From NCBI GenBank assembly GCA_900542035.1, contig UQMJ01000007.1:53535-117534 (forward strand): DNA of 64,000 nucleotides. Direction: 5' to 3'. Shown here piece after piece: positions 8,883 through 16,372 of the stretch (its first letter is position 1; every line of letters starts with the position of its first letter). This DNA is from an uncultured Clostridium sp. (GTDB lineage: Bacteria > Bacillota > Clostridia > Lachnospirales > Lachnospiraceae). Position numbers and translations under genes: made by a program. The notes under the pieces were generated by a model that worked only from the letters and a program-made list of their open reading frames with translations, was not told the DNA's origin and ran no database searches.

Positions 8883-10331
8883 ATGAAACGGTCTTACCGA
8901 TACGTGCTGTTTCCCATAGCAGGCATTTTGTTCTGCCTGTGGTATGTCTGCTCGGCCACCAGCGACGTGGTATATTCGGACTATATCCGGCTGATTAATT
9001 CCTACCTGCCGGATGTGTGGAATCCGGACAAGTTTTTTGTGGCAGATATTTTTACCAGAATTCCGATTAATTTCCTCAGCAGAGGAATTAACGTCACATG
9101 GTTTGGATTCAGCGTCCGTTTTGACCAGATCCTTGGGATTCTGGGACTGGGACTGGCAGCATGGGTAATTGGATTATATGTCAGAAAAGAAAAACTGGGA
9201 GTTCTTACGCTGGCTGCAGTCAGCCTGTTTATGTTCAGCCTAAATAAATGGGAAATGCTGACCAATGGAAGCGGCTGGGCGCATTTTCTGGCCTTTGCCT
9301 GCTTCTATTATTACTACCTGATTGTGGATCGGGTATGGCAGAGCAAACGGGCGGGAATCCGGCGTGGACAAAAGACCGAAAAACCCTGGGACGGACCGTT
9401 GTTAATCGTATTTCCGTTTTTGATTACATTAGGAGTATCAGGACAATACTGTGCGGTATACTCCGGCGTAATGATAGTCGTATATGGATACTTGTGTATC
9501 TGGAGCGGACTCCTACAAGACGATAAAAAAGCGCTGAAGGAATATGTTCTCTGGCTGCTGTGCATTCTGATTCCGTTAGGGATTTACATGGTAAGCAATG
9601 CCTGTACCGTAGAGGAACACGCAGGGGCTACAGAATTGACCCTGCTGGAAGCGCTGAGACAGAATCCCAAATTTTTTCCCGCCTTTTTTATTAAGTCTTT
9701 TGCATCCATGTTTTTAGGCGGAGAGACCATGCAGAGCCGCCTGCACCTTTCCAATCATATGATGCTGCTTATCGGGCTGGGCGTGATGGGCGGATATCTG
9801 TTAGGATTATGGTTAAACTTCAGATACAGAATCTATGAAAAAACCTTGTTCCCCCTGCTTCTGATTTTATCCGGAGGATGCAGCCATGTGCTGATTCTGA
9901 TTTCCAGATGGATTTTTTTAAGCCAGGAAAATTACGGAATGAGTTCCCGTTATGCAGTCCAGTTCCAGATGGGAATTATCGGCATTGTGCTGACGGCCGC
10001 CATTGCCTGGAAACTGGAAGCAGAAAACAGGGGACGAAAGCACAGGGGAAAGAAAGGCCATTCGGCAGCAGCGGTTCTGGCGGTTTTCTTTACCGGAGTG
10101 ATGCTGTGCGGCAATCTTGCCACCACCGCAGATGAGATTGTAAAAGCGCCTTACCGGAAGGAACGTTATGAGGAAAAGATAACGGCGGCATTAAATTATA
10201 AAAACTGCAGCGATCAGGAATTAGAAGATATTTTTGAATATAGAAAAGGCCCTGAGAAAATCAGAAAGGCCCTGGAGATTTTAGAGACAAATCAGTGGAA
10301 TGTATACGGTCGTAAGGAGGAAAAATCGTGA
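8883..10331 (+). CDS. Polytopic membrane protein of glycan cluster
   Basis: A 482-residue protein with an N-terminal hydrophobic helix (signal anchor, about residues 7-22), an outer loop containing VVYSDYIRLINSYLPDVWNP, and about nine further membrane segments. The acidic/aromatic loop right after the first helix again resembles GT-C enzymes, but the similarity is only in layout. Shine-Dalgarno AGGAGG at 8865-8870 precedes the ATG at a rather long spacing. The stop codon overlaps the GTG start of the cytidylyltransferase gene (GTGA), so the two are translationally coupled. Possible roles are glycosyltransferase, polymerase or flippase-like protein; no specific function can be supported. Confidence 0.55.
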   Translation: MKRSYRYVLFPIAGILFCLWYVCSATSDVVYSDYIRLINSYLPDVWNPDKFFVADIFTRIPINFLSRGINVTWFGFSVRFDQILGILGLGLAAWVIGLYVRKEKLGVLTLAAVSLFMFSLNKWEMLTNGSGWAHFLAFACFYYYYLIVDRVWQSKRAGIRRGQKTEKPWDGPLLIVFPFLITLGVSGQYCAVYSGVMIVVYGYLCIWSGLLQDDKKALKEYVLWLLCILIPLGIYMVSNACTVEEHAGATELTLLEALRQNPKFFPAFFIKSFASMFLGGETMQSRLHLSNHMMLLIGLGVMGGYLLGLWLNFRYRIYEKTLFPLLLILSGGCSHVLILISRWIFLSQENYGMSSRYAVQFQMGIIGIVLTAAIAWKLEAENRGRKHRGKKGHSAAAVLAVFFTGVMLCGNLATTADEIVKAPYRKERYEEKITAALNYKNCSDQELEDIFEYRKGPEKIRKALEILETNQWNVYGRKEEKS

Positions 10332-11101
10332 AAGTTGTTTTATTAGCTGGCGGATTTGGCACCAGAATCAGCGAAGAAAGCCATTTAAAACCAAAGCCTA
10401 TGATTGAAATCGGAGAAAAACCGATTTTATGGCACATTATGAAATATTATTCCCAGTTCGGATTTCACGAATTTGTAATCTGCCTGGGATATAAGCAGTA
10501 TGTAGTTAAGGAGTTCTTTGCCGATTACTTCCTCCACACCTCAGACGTGACCTTTGATCTGGCAAACAACCAGATGGAAGTCCACAACAATTATTCCGAA
10601 CCCTGGAAGGTAACCCTGGTCGACACCGGTTTAAATACCATGACCGGAGGCAGGGTAAAGCGGATCCATCCATTTGTAGGAGACGAGCCGTTTATGCTGA
10701 CTTACGGAGACGGGGTAGCAGACGTAGATTTAAATGCCCTGGTCCGGTTCCATAAAAACCATGGAAAAATTGCAACTCTTACCAGCGTCAACGTAGGCCA
10801 GAAGTTTGGCGTTCTGGATTTAAACGGAGAAGGCCAGGTTCAGGCATTCCGCGAGAAAAATGACAATGACGGCGCTTTGATTAACGGTGGATTTATGGTG
10901 TTAAATTCCGGCATTTTTGACTATTTAGCAGACGATACGACTGTCCTTGAAAAAGAACCCTTAGAAAACCTGGCAAAGGATGGACAGCTGATGGCGTACC
11001 ATCACGAGGGATTCTGGAAGTGTATGGATACCCAGAGAGACAAACAGCAGCTGGAGGCCATGTGGCAGTCCGGTAAAGCGCCTTGGAAGATTTGGGAATA
11101 A
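10328..11101 (+). CDS. rfbF: Glucose-1-phosphate cytidylyltransferase
   Basis: A 257-residue nucleotidyltransferase that makes CDP-glucose from CTP and glucose 1-phosphate. LAGGFGTRISEES and KPKPMIEIGEKPILWHIMKYY are the nucleotide-binding signature and its characteristic RfbF continuation. LTYGDGVADVD in the middle carries the metal-binding Asp. The segment NNYSEPWKVTLVDTG is also typical of the family. The start is GTG at 10328, overlapping the upstream stop and preceded by AAGGAGG. The gene is followed by CDP-glucose 4,6-dehydratase and the E1 dehydrase, the standard order of CDP-3,6-dideoxyhexose clusters. Length matches the family. Confidence 0.95.
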   Translation: MKVVLLAGGFGTRISEESHLKPKPMIEIGEKPILWHIMKYYSQFGFHEFVICLGYKQYVVKEFFADYFLHTSDVTFDLANNQMEVHNNYSEPWKVTLVDTGLNTMTGGRVKRIHPFVGDEPFMLTYGDGVADVDLNALVRFHKNHGKIATLTSVNVGQKFGVLDLNGEGQVQAFREKNDNDGALINGGFMVLNSGIFDYLADDTTVLEKEPLENLAKDGQLMAYHHEGFWKCMDTQRDKQQLEAMWQSGKAPWKIWE

Positions 11102-11131
11102 ACAGATTTGGAAATAGACAGGAGAGTGGAT

Positions 11132-12190
11132 ATGACCTTACAGGAATTAACTTCATTTTATCAGGGGAAACGGGTTCTTGTTACTGGACACACCGGTTTT
11201 AAAGGAACCTGGATGTGCAGAATTCTGGCGCTGTGCGGCGCCAAGGTAACCGGCTATGCGTTAAATCCGCCGACAGATCCGTCGATTTATCAGATTATCG
11301 GCTTAGAGGAAACCATGGATTCCCGAATCGGGGACATCCGAGATTTGGAAAAGCTTCGACAGGTTTTTGAAGAAGTCCGGCCGGAGGTGGTATTCCACCT
11401 GGCGGCTCAGCCAATCGTGCGGGATTCTTATAAAGATCCGGTTTATACCTATGAAACCAATGTAATGGGGACGGTAAATTTGTTAGAGTGCATCCGTCTG
11501 ACTTCGTCCGTCCGCTCCTTTGTCAACATTACCACCGATAAGGTTTATGAAAATAAAGAGTGGGAGTACGGCTATCGGGAATGCGATCCATTAGACGGAT
11601 ATGACCCTTATTCCAACAGCAAATCCTGTTCCGAACTGGTAACCCACAGCTATCAGAAGTCCTTTTTTGGAGACGGACGCTGCGCCATTTCGACTTCCAG
11701 AGCCGGAAATGTCATTGGCGGCGGCGACTTTGCCAATGACCGGATTATTCCGGACTGCATACGGGCAGCGGCGGCAGGAAAGGAGATTATTGTAAGAAAT
11801 CCCCATTCCACCAGGCCGTATCAGCACGTGTTAGAACCACTGGCGGTCTATCTGGAGATTGCCATGAAGCAGTATGAGGATATTCGGTTTGCGGGATATT
11901 ATAACGTAGGGCCGGATGACGCAGACTGCGTGACAACCGGAACTTTGACGGACTTGTTCTGTCAGGCCTGGGGAGATGGACAGACCTGGATCGACAGGTA
12001 TGATGGCGGCCCTCACGAAGCGAACTTTTTAAAATTAGACTGCTCAAAAATTAAAAAAGTGTTTGGCTGGACGCCCCGTTACCATGTAAAAGAAGCGGTG
12101 GAGAAAACCATCGAGTGGTCCAGACAGTACTTAGAAGGCCAGGATATGTTAGAGGCAACGGATCGGCAGATCCGAGAATTTTTTGGTTGA
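11132..12190 (+). CDS. rfbG: CDP-glucose 4,6-dehydratase
   Basis: A 352-residue extended short-chain dehydrogenase that converts CDP-glucose to CDP-4-dehydro-6-deoxyglucose. The Rossmann motif TGHTGFKG is at residues 18-25. HLAAQPIVRDSY and a catalytic T/D-x-V-Y context (NITTDKVYENKEW) are present, and YDPYSNSKS supplies the Tyr and Lys of the active site. I place the start at ATG 11132 because ACAGGAGAG sits 6-7 bases upstream. A TTG at 11108 in frame would add eight residues and lacks such a site. It lies between rfbF and rfbH with short gaps and no terminator. Confidence 0.95.
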   Translation: MTLQELTSFYQGKRVLVTGHTGFKGTWMCRILALCGAKVTGYALNPPTDPSIYQIIGLEETMDSRIGDIRDLEKLRQVFEEVRPEVVFHLAAQPIVRDSYKDPVYTYETNVMGTVNLLECIRLTSSVRSFVNITTDKVYENKEWEYGYRECDPLDGYDPYSNSKSCSELVTHSYQKSFFGDGRCAISTSRAGNVIGGGDFANDRIIPDCIRAAAAGKEIIVRNPHSTRPYQHVLEPLAVYLEIAMKQYEDIRFAGYYNVGPDDADCVTTGTLTDLFCQAWGDGQTWIDRYDGGPHEANFLKLDCSKIKKVFGWTPRYHVKEAVEKTIEWSRQYLEGQDMLEATDRQIREFFG

Positions 12191-12203
12191 AAAGGAGAGC
12201 ATT

Positions 12204-13547
12204 ATGTTTGAAAATATGAGCGAGCAGGAAGCCAGACAGGCGATTCTGGACATGACTGCCGAATATTGCGATACATTCCATAATCAGAAAAAACCGTTTG
12301 AAGAGGGAGACCGGATTCCCTATGCGTCCAGAGTTTACGATCACAGCGAAATGGTCAATCTGGTAGACTCTGCCCTGGAATTCTGGCTGACTTCCGGACG
12401 GTATACAGACAAATTTGAAGCAGATTTGGCAAAGTATCTGGGAGTCCGTTATTGTTCCCTGGTAAACTCCGGATCTTCCGCCAACCTGATTGCATTTATG
12501 ACCCTTACCTCTCCTCTTCTGGGAGACAGACAGGTAAAACGGGGAGACGAGATTATTACGGTAGCAGCAGGATTTCCGACTACCGTAACGCCGGCGATCC
12601 AGTATGGAGCCGTTCCGGTGTTTGTGGATGTGACCATCCCCCAGTATAACATTGACGTGACAAAGCTGGAGGAAGCTTTGTCAGAAAAGACCAAGGCCGT
12701 AATGATTGCCCACACTCTGGGAAATCCCTTTGATTTAAAAGCCGTAAAAGCATTTTGCGAGAAGCACAATCTCTGGCTGGTAGAAGATAACTGCGACGCT
12801 CTGGGAAGCCGGTATACCATAGACGGCGAGACAAAATTAACAGGAACCATTGGAGACATCGGTACGTCCAGCTTTTATCCGCCCCATCATATGACTATGG
12901 GAGAAGGCGGAGCGGTTTATACCAGCAATCCGCTGTTAAATAAGATTATCCGTTCGTTCAGAGACTGGGGAAGAGACTGCGTCTGCCCGTCCGGAAGAGA
13001 CAATCTGTGCGGACACCGGTTTGACAGACAGTATGGAGAGCTTCCATTGGGCTATGATCACAAATATGTATATTCCCATTTTGGATATAACGTAAAGGCA
13101 ACGGATCTTCAGGCGGCGATCGGCTGCGCCCAGTTAGAGAAGTTCCCCTCCTTTGTAGAGAGAAGAAAGGCCAATTTTGCCAGATTAAAGGCAGGTCTTT
13201 TGGACTGCCAGGATAAGGTAATCTTACCGGAAGCCTGTCCGGATTCCGATCCCAGCTGGTTTGGTTTTCTGATTACCTGTAAGGACGGCGTGGATCGGAA
13301 TCAGGTGGTTCAGTATGTAGAAAATAAGGGCGTTCAGACCAGAATGCTGTTTGCAGGAAATCTGACCAAGCATCCTTGCTTTGATGAGATGAGAAAGACA
13401 AAAGAAGGGTATCGGATAGTCGGCGATCTGGCAGTTACCGACCGGATTATGAAAGACACTTTCTGGGTTGGCGTATATCCAGGAATGACGGACGAGATGA
13501 TTGACTATATGGCAAAGACCATAAAGGAAGCATTGCAGACCGCGTAA
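12204..13547 (+). CDS. rfbH: CDP-6-deoxy-hexulose 3-dehydrase (E1), RfbH
   Basis: A 447-residue fold-type I aminotransferase relative that uses pyridoxamine phosphate and a [2Fe-2S] cluster to remove the 3-hydroxyl of CDP-4-dehydro-6-deoxyglucose. In FYPPHHMTMGEGGAV the usual PLP-binding Lys is replaced by His, the hallmark of E1/RfbH. DCVCPSGRDNLCG (cysteines about 259, 261 and 269), with an earlier Cys in EDNCDALGS, matches the known cluster-ligand pattern. I chose ATG 12204, preceded by AAAGGAG, over the TTG at 12183. The usual partners, an E3 reductase and a short-chain reductase completing abequose, paratose or ascarylose, are not found downstream, where a LicD gene follows instead. Confidence 0.94.
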   Translation: MFENMSEQEARQAILDMTAEYCDTFHNQKKPFEEGDRIPYASRVYDHSEMVNLVDSALEFWLTSGRYTDKFEADLAKYLGVRYCSLVNSGSSANLIAFMTLTSPLLGDRQVKRGDEIITVAAGFPTTVTPAIQYGAVPVFVDVTIPQYNIDVTKLEEALSEKTKAVMIAHTLGNPFDLKAVKAFCEKHNLWLVEDNCDALGSRYTIDGETKLTGTIGDIGTSSFYPPHHMTMGEGGAVYTSNPLLNKIIRSFRDWGRDCVCPSGRDNLCGHRFDRQYGELPLGYDHKYVYSHFGYNVKATDLQAAIGCAQLEKFPSFVERRKANFARLKAGLLDCQDKVILPEACPDSDPSWFGFLITCKDGVDRNQVVQYVENKGVQTRMLFAGNLTKHPCFDEMRKTKEGYRIVGDLAVTDRIMKDTFWVGVYPGMTDEMIDYMAKTIKEALQTA

Positions 13548-13565
13548 ATGTCAGGAGGAAATAAG

Positions 13566-14396
13566 ATGGATCTGACCAGAGTACACCAGGCGAATCTGGC
13601 AATATTAAAGGAGATCGACCGAATCTGCAGAGAAGAAGGGATTCAGTATATGCTGGATGCCGGAACTCTGATAGGAGCAGTCCGCCACAAAGGATTCATT
13701 CCCTGGGACGACGACGCAGATGTGGCGTTTACCAGAGACAATTATACAAAATTCATTCGGGCGGCGAAGAAAAAACTTCCTGCCGGAATGACCTTGTTAG
13801 AGCCCAAAGATTTACGGAACGGAACCGCATTTTACGATTTTACTGCCCGTATCTGCTACGACAACAGCAGTACCCACGAGGACAGTGGGGAAATGCAGTT
13901 TTATGAAGGGAAATTAAATCATTTATGGGTGGATCTGTTTACCATTGACGAGCTGCCGGAAAATAAGATTTCTGCGGCCTTTACCAAGCTGCTTCACAAG
14001 GGAATCTACGGACTGGCCATGGGACACCGGTATCATCTGGATTTTAGCAAGTACAGCCTGGCCAATAAGATTTTTGTCGGCGGACTGTCTGCAGTGGGAA
14101 AACTGATTCCCATGAAATGGATCCGCCGGATGCAGTTCTGCGCGGCAGTCAAAGACAAAAAAGGCGCCAGCAGTTTGTGCTACTACAGCAATTATCAGCC
14201 GGATTACCTGTATGTGACTCTGAAAAAAGAGTGGTGCAGCCAGACGGTGGATATGGAATTTGAAGGGGAAATGCTGATGGTTCCCGCAGGCTGGGATCAG
14301 GTGCTGACCTGCGTGTACGGAGATTATATGACGCCGCCGCCCAAGGAAAAACAGATTCCGGCCCATTCCGATATGGAGATAGAGGTTTTTGGATGA
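13566..14396 (+). CDS. LicD family phosphotransferase-like protein
   Basis: A 276-residue LicD/fukutin-type protein. These are nucleotidyltransferase-fold enzymes that attach phosphocholine or other phosphoryl groups to surface glycans. The family core is clear: YMLDAGTLIGAVRHKGFIPWDDDADVAF (quoted here only to show motif order GTLIGAVRHKG then PWDDDAD), with the metal-binding acidic run at about residues 53-56. I selected ATG 13566, preceded by AGGAGG; an ATG at 13548 directly after the rfbH stop is possible. The substrate is not predictable: no choline kinase or cytidylyltransferase for choline lies in the window, so CDP-choline dependence is unproven. Confidence 0.88.
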   Translation: MDLTRVHQANLAILKEIDRICREEGIQYMLDAGTLIGAVRHKGFIPWDDDADVAFTRDNYTKFIRAAKKKLPAGMTLLEPKDLRNGTAFYDFTARICYDNSSTHEDSGEMQFYEGKLNHLWVDLFTIDELPENKISAAFTKLLHKGIYGLAMGHRYHLDFSKYSLANKIFVGGLSAVGKLIPMKWIRRMQFCAAVKDKKGASSLCYYSNYQPDYLYVTLKKEWCSQTVDMEFEGEMLMVPAGWDQVLTCVYGDYMTPPPKEKQIPAHSDMEIEVFG

Positions 14397-14412
14397 CAAC
14401 AGGAGTAAGCTT

Positions 14413-15345
14413 ATGGAGAATGAAAAGAAGCGCCTTTCAGTGGTAGTTTCCGTATACAATGAGGAAAAGGCGCTGGAGCGGTTTTATCAGGAGACGAAAA
14501 AGGTGCTGGACAGCCTTTCCTGGGACTGGGAATTGTTATTTGTCAACGACGGAAGTGCAGATGGCAGCAAAGAGGTGCTGGAACGGCTGGCTGGCCAGGA
14601 GAACCGGATAAAAGTCATTTCCTTTTCCAGAAATTTTGGCCATGAGTCGGCTATGATTGCGGGAATTGATTACAGTACCGGAGACGGCATTGTCTGTATG
14701 GATGCGGATCTGCAGCATCCGCCGGAATGTCTGATAGACATTGTTGAAAAAATGGAAGAAGGCTATCAGGTAATTACCATGGTGCGTACCAGCAACGCCA
14801 GCGCCGGAGCCGTTAAAAATCTTGCTTCCAACGCGTTTTATGCACTAATTAACCGGATGTCTGACGTACATTTTGAGCCCAATGCCTCTGATTTCTTTGC
14901 CATCAGCCGTCAGGCGGCAGATGTATTAAGGAATCATTACAGAGAAAAAGTCCGGTTTTTAAGGGGCTATGTCCAGAATATCGGGTTTCGGAAAACATCG
15001 ATTTCTTATGAAGCGCGCCCCAGGGTTGCAGGGGAAAGCAAATACAGCCTGAGAAAGCTGTTCCGTTTTTCGGTAAACACCATTATGTGTTTTTCCAATA
15101 TGCCATTAAAACTTGGAATTTTCGCGGGTATTTTTTCTGCTCTTATTGGTGTAGGCGTTTTACTGTATACGCTGTGTACCAGACAGGGTGCGCCCAGCGG
15201 TTATGCCACCATTGTTGTGCTGATGTGCTTTATGTTTGCCATGATGTTTGTAGTAATCGGCATTATTGGGGAATACATTTCCGTATTATTCAATGAATTA
15301 AAGGATCGTCCGATTTATATTGTAGAAGATGTTAAAAACTTGTGA
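14413..15345 (+). CDS. Polyprenyl-phosphate glycosyltransferase, GtrB/DPM-like (GT2)
   Basis: A 310-residue membrane-anchored family 2 glycosyltransferase. It begins with LSVVVSVYNEEKALERFY. It then has ELLFVNDGSADGS (first acidic motif), SFSRNFGHESAMIAG, and the D-x-D-like CMDADLQHPPE. RPRVAGESKYSLRKLFRF is the amphipathic region before two C-terminal transmembrane helices (about 235-260 and 270-295). This layout is that of GtrB, ArnC and dolichol-phosphate-mannose synthase relatives, which load a sugar onto undecaprenyl phosphate for GT-C enzymes. That fits the three GT-C-like proteins upstream. ATG 14413 follows AGGAGT; a TTG at 14389 is a weaker option. It is the last gene of the glycan cluster. 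Confidence 0.9.
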   Translation: MENEKKRLSVVVSVYNEEKALERFYQETKKVLDSLSWDWELLFVNDGSADGSKEVLERLAGQENRIKVISFSRNFGHESAMIAGIDYSTGDGIVCMDADLQHPPECLIDIVEKMEEGYQVITMVRTSNASAGAVKNLASNAFYALINRMSDVHFEPNASDFFAISRQAADVLRNHYREKVRFLRGYVQNIGFRKTSISYEARPRVAGESKYSLRKLFRFSVNTIMCFSNMPLKLGIFAGIFSALIGVGVLLYTLCTRQGAPSGYATIVVLMCFMFAMMFVVIGIIGEYISVLFNELKDRPIYIVEDVKNL

Positions 15346-15381
15346 AGATTGTCTCTTAATTAAAATTTTAGAAATGGACTA

Positions 15382-15410
15382 TTGTATAATCTGTACAAAC
15401 ATAGTATAAT
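15382..15410 (+). promoter_or_regulatory. Promoter with repeated TATAAT and TTGTACAA elements
   Basis: TTGTAT (15382-15387), a 17-base spacer and TATAAT (15405-15410) form a good vegetative promoter for the small downstream gene. A second TATAAT lies at 15385-15390. The blocks GTATAAT...TACAAA occur twice 20 bases apart, and the second ends in the 8-base palindrome TTGTACAA (15413-15420), which may be an operator. Confidence 0.55.
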
Positions 15411-15482
15411 TATTGTACAAAATTGAGAAGCCCATGAGAAACTGATTGACAATCGCTTTATGCATTTAGTGGGGTGATGCGT

Positions 15483-15728
15483 ATGTTGACTAAAAAAGTT
15501 GACATTCTTGCCCCGTATCGGACGTTGCCAATATCCTATCTTGTAAGGACCGCAAATCAATTTACCTGTGATATATATATCCAGGGTGACGCCACGAGGA
15601 TCAATGTAAAGGATTATGAGGCGATGCAGACGGGGTTGCAGCCGCGGGGGAACAGTTTAGTATTTTATTTAGAAGGGAGTGACGAAGGAGAGGCGGAATT
15701 AAGGCTTCGGCGCCTGTTCAGAATTTAA
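15483..15728 (+). CDS. HPr-like protein without the active-site histidine
   Basis: An 81-residue protein whose length, strand pattern and end (GSDEGEAELRLRRLF) match the PTS phosphocarrier HPr. In HPr a GLHARPA motif carries His15; here the equivalent stretch reads YRTLPISYL and has no His. Where HPr has Lys-Ser46, this protein reads NVKDYEAM, with Asp at the Ser46 position. It therefore cannot be an ordinary phosphocarrier. It could be a regulatory paralogue or an unrelated small protein with the same fold. GGGGTG precedes ATG 15483; ATG 15477 and GTG 15474 are alternatives. It is transcribed alone between the glycan operon and the DUF4869 cassette. Confidence 0.6.
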   Translation: MLTKKVDILAPYRTLPISYLVRTANQFTCDIYIQGDATRINVKDYEAMQTGLQPRGNSLVFYLEGSDEGEAELRLRRLFRI

Positions 15729-15823
15729 TATGGACATCATAAAAAGAAAAGGCTGACGTACAGCTAACCGGTTTGGTTGGATGGACGGCAGCCTTGATTC
15801 ATGGGTATTCAAGGGTAACTTAC

Positions 15824-15853
15824 TTGTAAAATGCAGAGAATATATGATAAAAT
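15824..15853 (+). promoter_or_regulatory. Promoter of the DUF4869-ATPase cassette
   Basis: TTGTAA (15824-15829), an 18-base spacer and TAAAAT (15848-15853) preceded by TG one base upstream (extended -10). It lies 70 bases before the DUF4869 gene and directs transcription into a leader with a strong AGGAGG and a possible eight-codon reading frame. Confidence 0.5.
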
Positions 15854-15884
15854 GATAACAGTTCAGCTATAGGAGGATGAGCTG

Positions 15885-15911
15885 TTGTATAGAATGAGAA
15901 CAGGCTTTTAG
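15885..15911 (+). CDS. Possible eight-codon leader peptide
   Basis: A TTG start 8 bases after a perfect AGGAGG (15871-15876) opens a frame reading MYRMRTGF before TAG. The site is otherwise unexplained: the Shine-Dalgarno sequence is too far from the DUF4869 ATG to serve it. The bases around it also form CAGCT...AGCTG (15863-15884). It may be a leader peptide that couples translation to the downstream gene, or simply a decayed start region. Confidence 0.25.
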   Translation: MYRMRTGF

Positions 15912-15923
15912 GGGGCGAAAGGA

Positions 15924-16361
15924 ATGCTGAAAATTTATTATGGAAATATGCCGGAAGCGGTGTTTAATACCTCTGTATATTTTAAAAATGTATATGAGGA
16001 TTCATGGATTACCGATCCGATGGCAAAGGAGATGATCCTGGATATAGATAAGTCTGCAGTTTTGGGCGGAGCTGTCATTGACAGCCCTGTTCTGGGGAAA
16101 ATAGCGCCAACCTCTTTGTCTGGCGGCGTTAAAACACTGATTCTTATGAAAAATGAACGGAACAAGATTTTTAATGCCTCAACCTGCGGGGACAACTGTG
16201 CAAAATGGATTTTAAGACTGGCAGAGACAGAAGATCTTACAATTAACCTTCGCCATCTGATGAATTTTGGCAGCGGTACATTTGAGATATGTATTCTCAA
16301 TACAAACCAGATTGTTCACACTATGAAAGAGCTTGTCCCGATTGCAGGACTTTATGTATAG
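15924..16361 (+). CDS. DUF4869 family protein
   Basis: A 145-residue protein with no membrane segment or signal peptide. I recognise the general pattern of DUF4869: N-terminal LKIYYGNMP, then a central hydrophobic strand-rich region and a C-terminal ICILNTNQIVHTMKELVPIAGLYV-like end. No function is known for the family. The start ATG follows GAAAGGA. The gene is immediately followed (11 bases) by an ATPase gene with its own GGAGG, so the two form an operon. Base composition is A+T-rich relative to the glycan cluster and codon choice looks less biased, consistent with horizontal acquisition. Confidence 0.65.
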   Translation: MLKIYYGNMPEAVFNTSVYFKNVYEDSWITDPMAKEMILDIDKSAVLGGAVIDSPVLGKIAPTSLSGGVKTLILMKNERNKIFNASTCGDNCAKWILRLAETEDLTINLRHLMNFGSGTFEICILNTNQIVHTMKELVPIAGLYV

Positions 16362-16372
16362 GAGGTCTGCAA

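Noticed and set aside
15748..15796. AAGGCTG...CAGCCTT after the HPr-like gene as a terminator
   Set aside because: The loop is over 30 bases and no T-run follows; evidence is too weak to list as a terminator.
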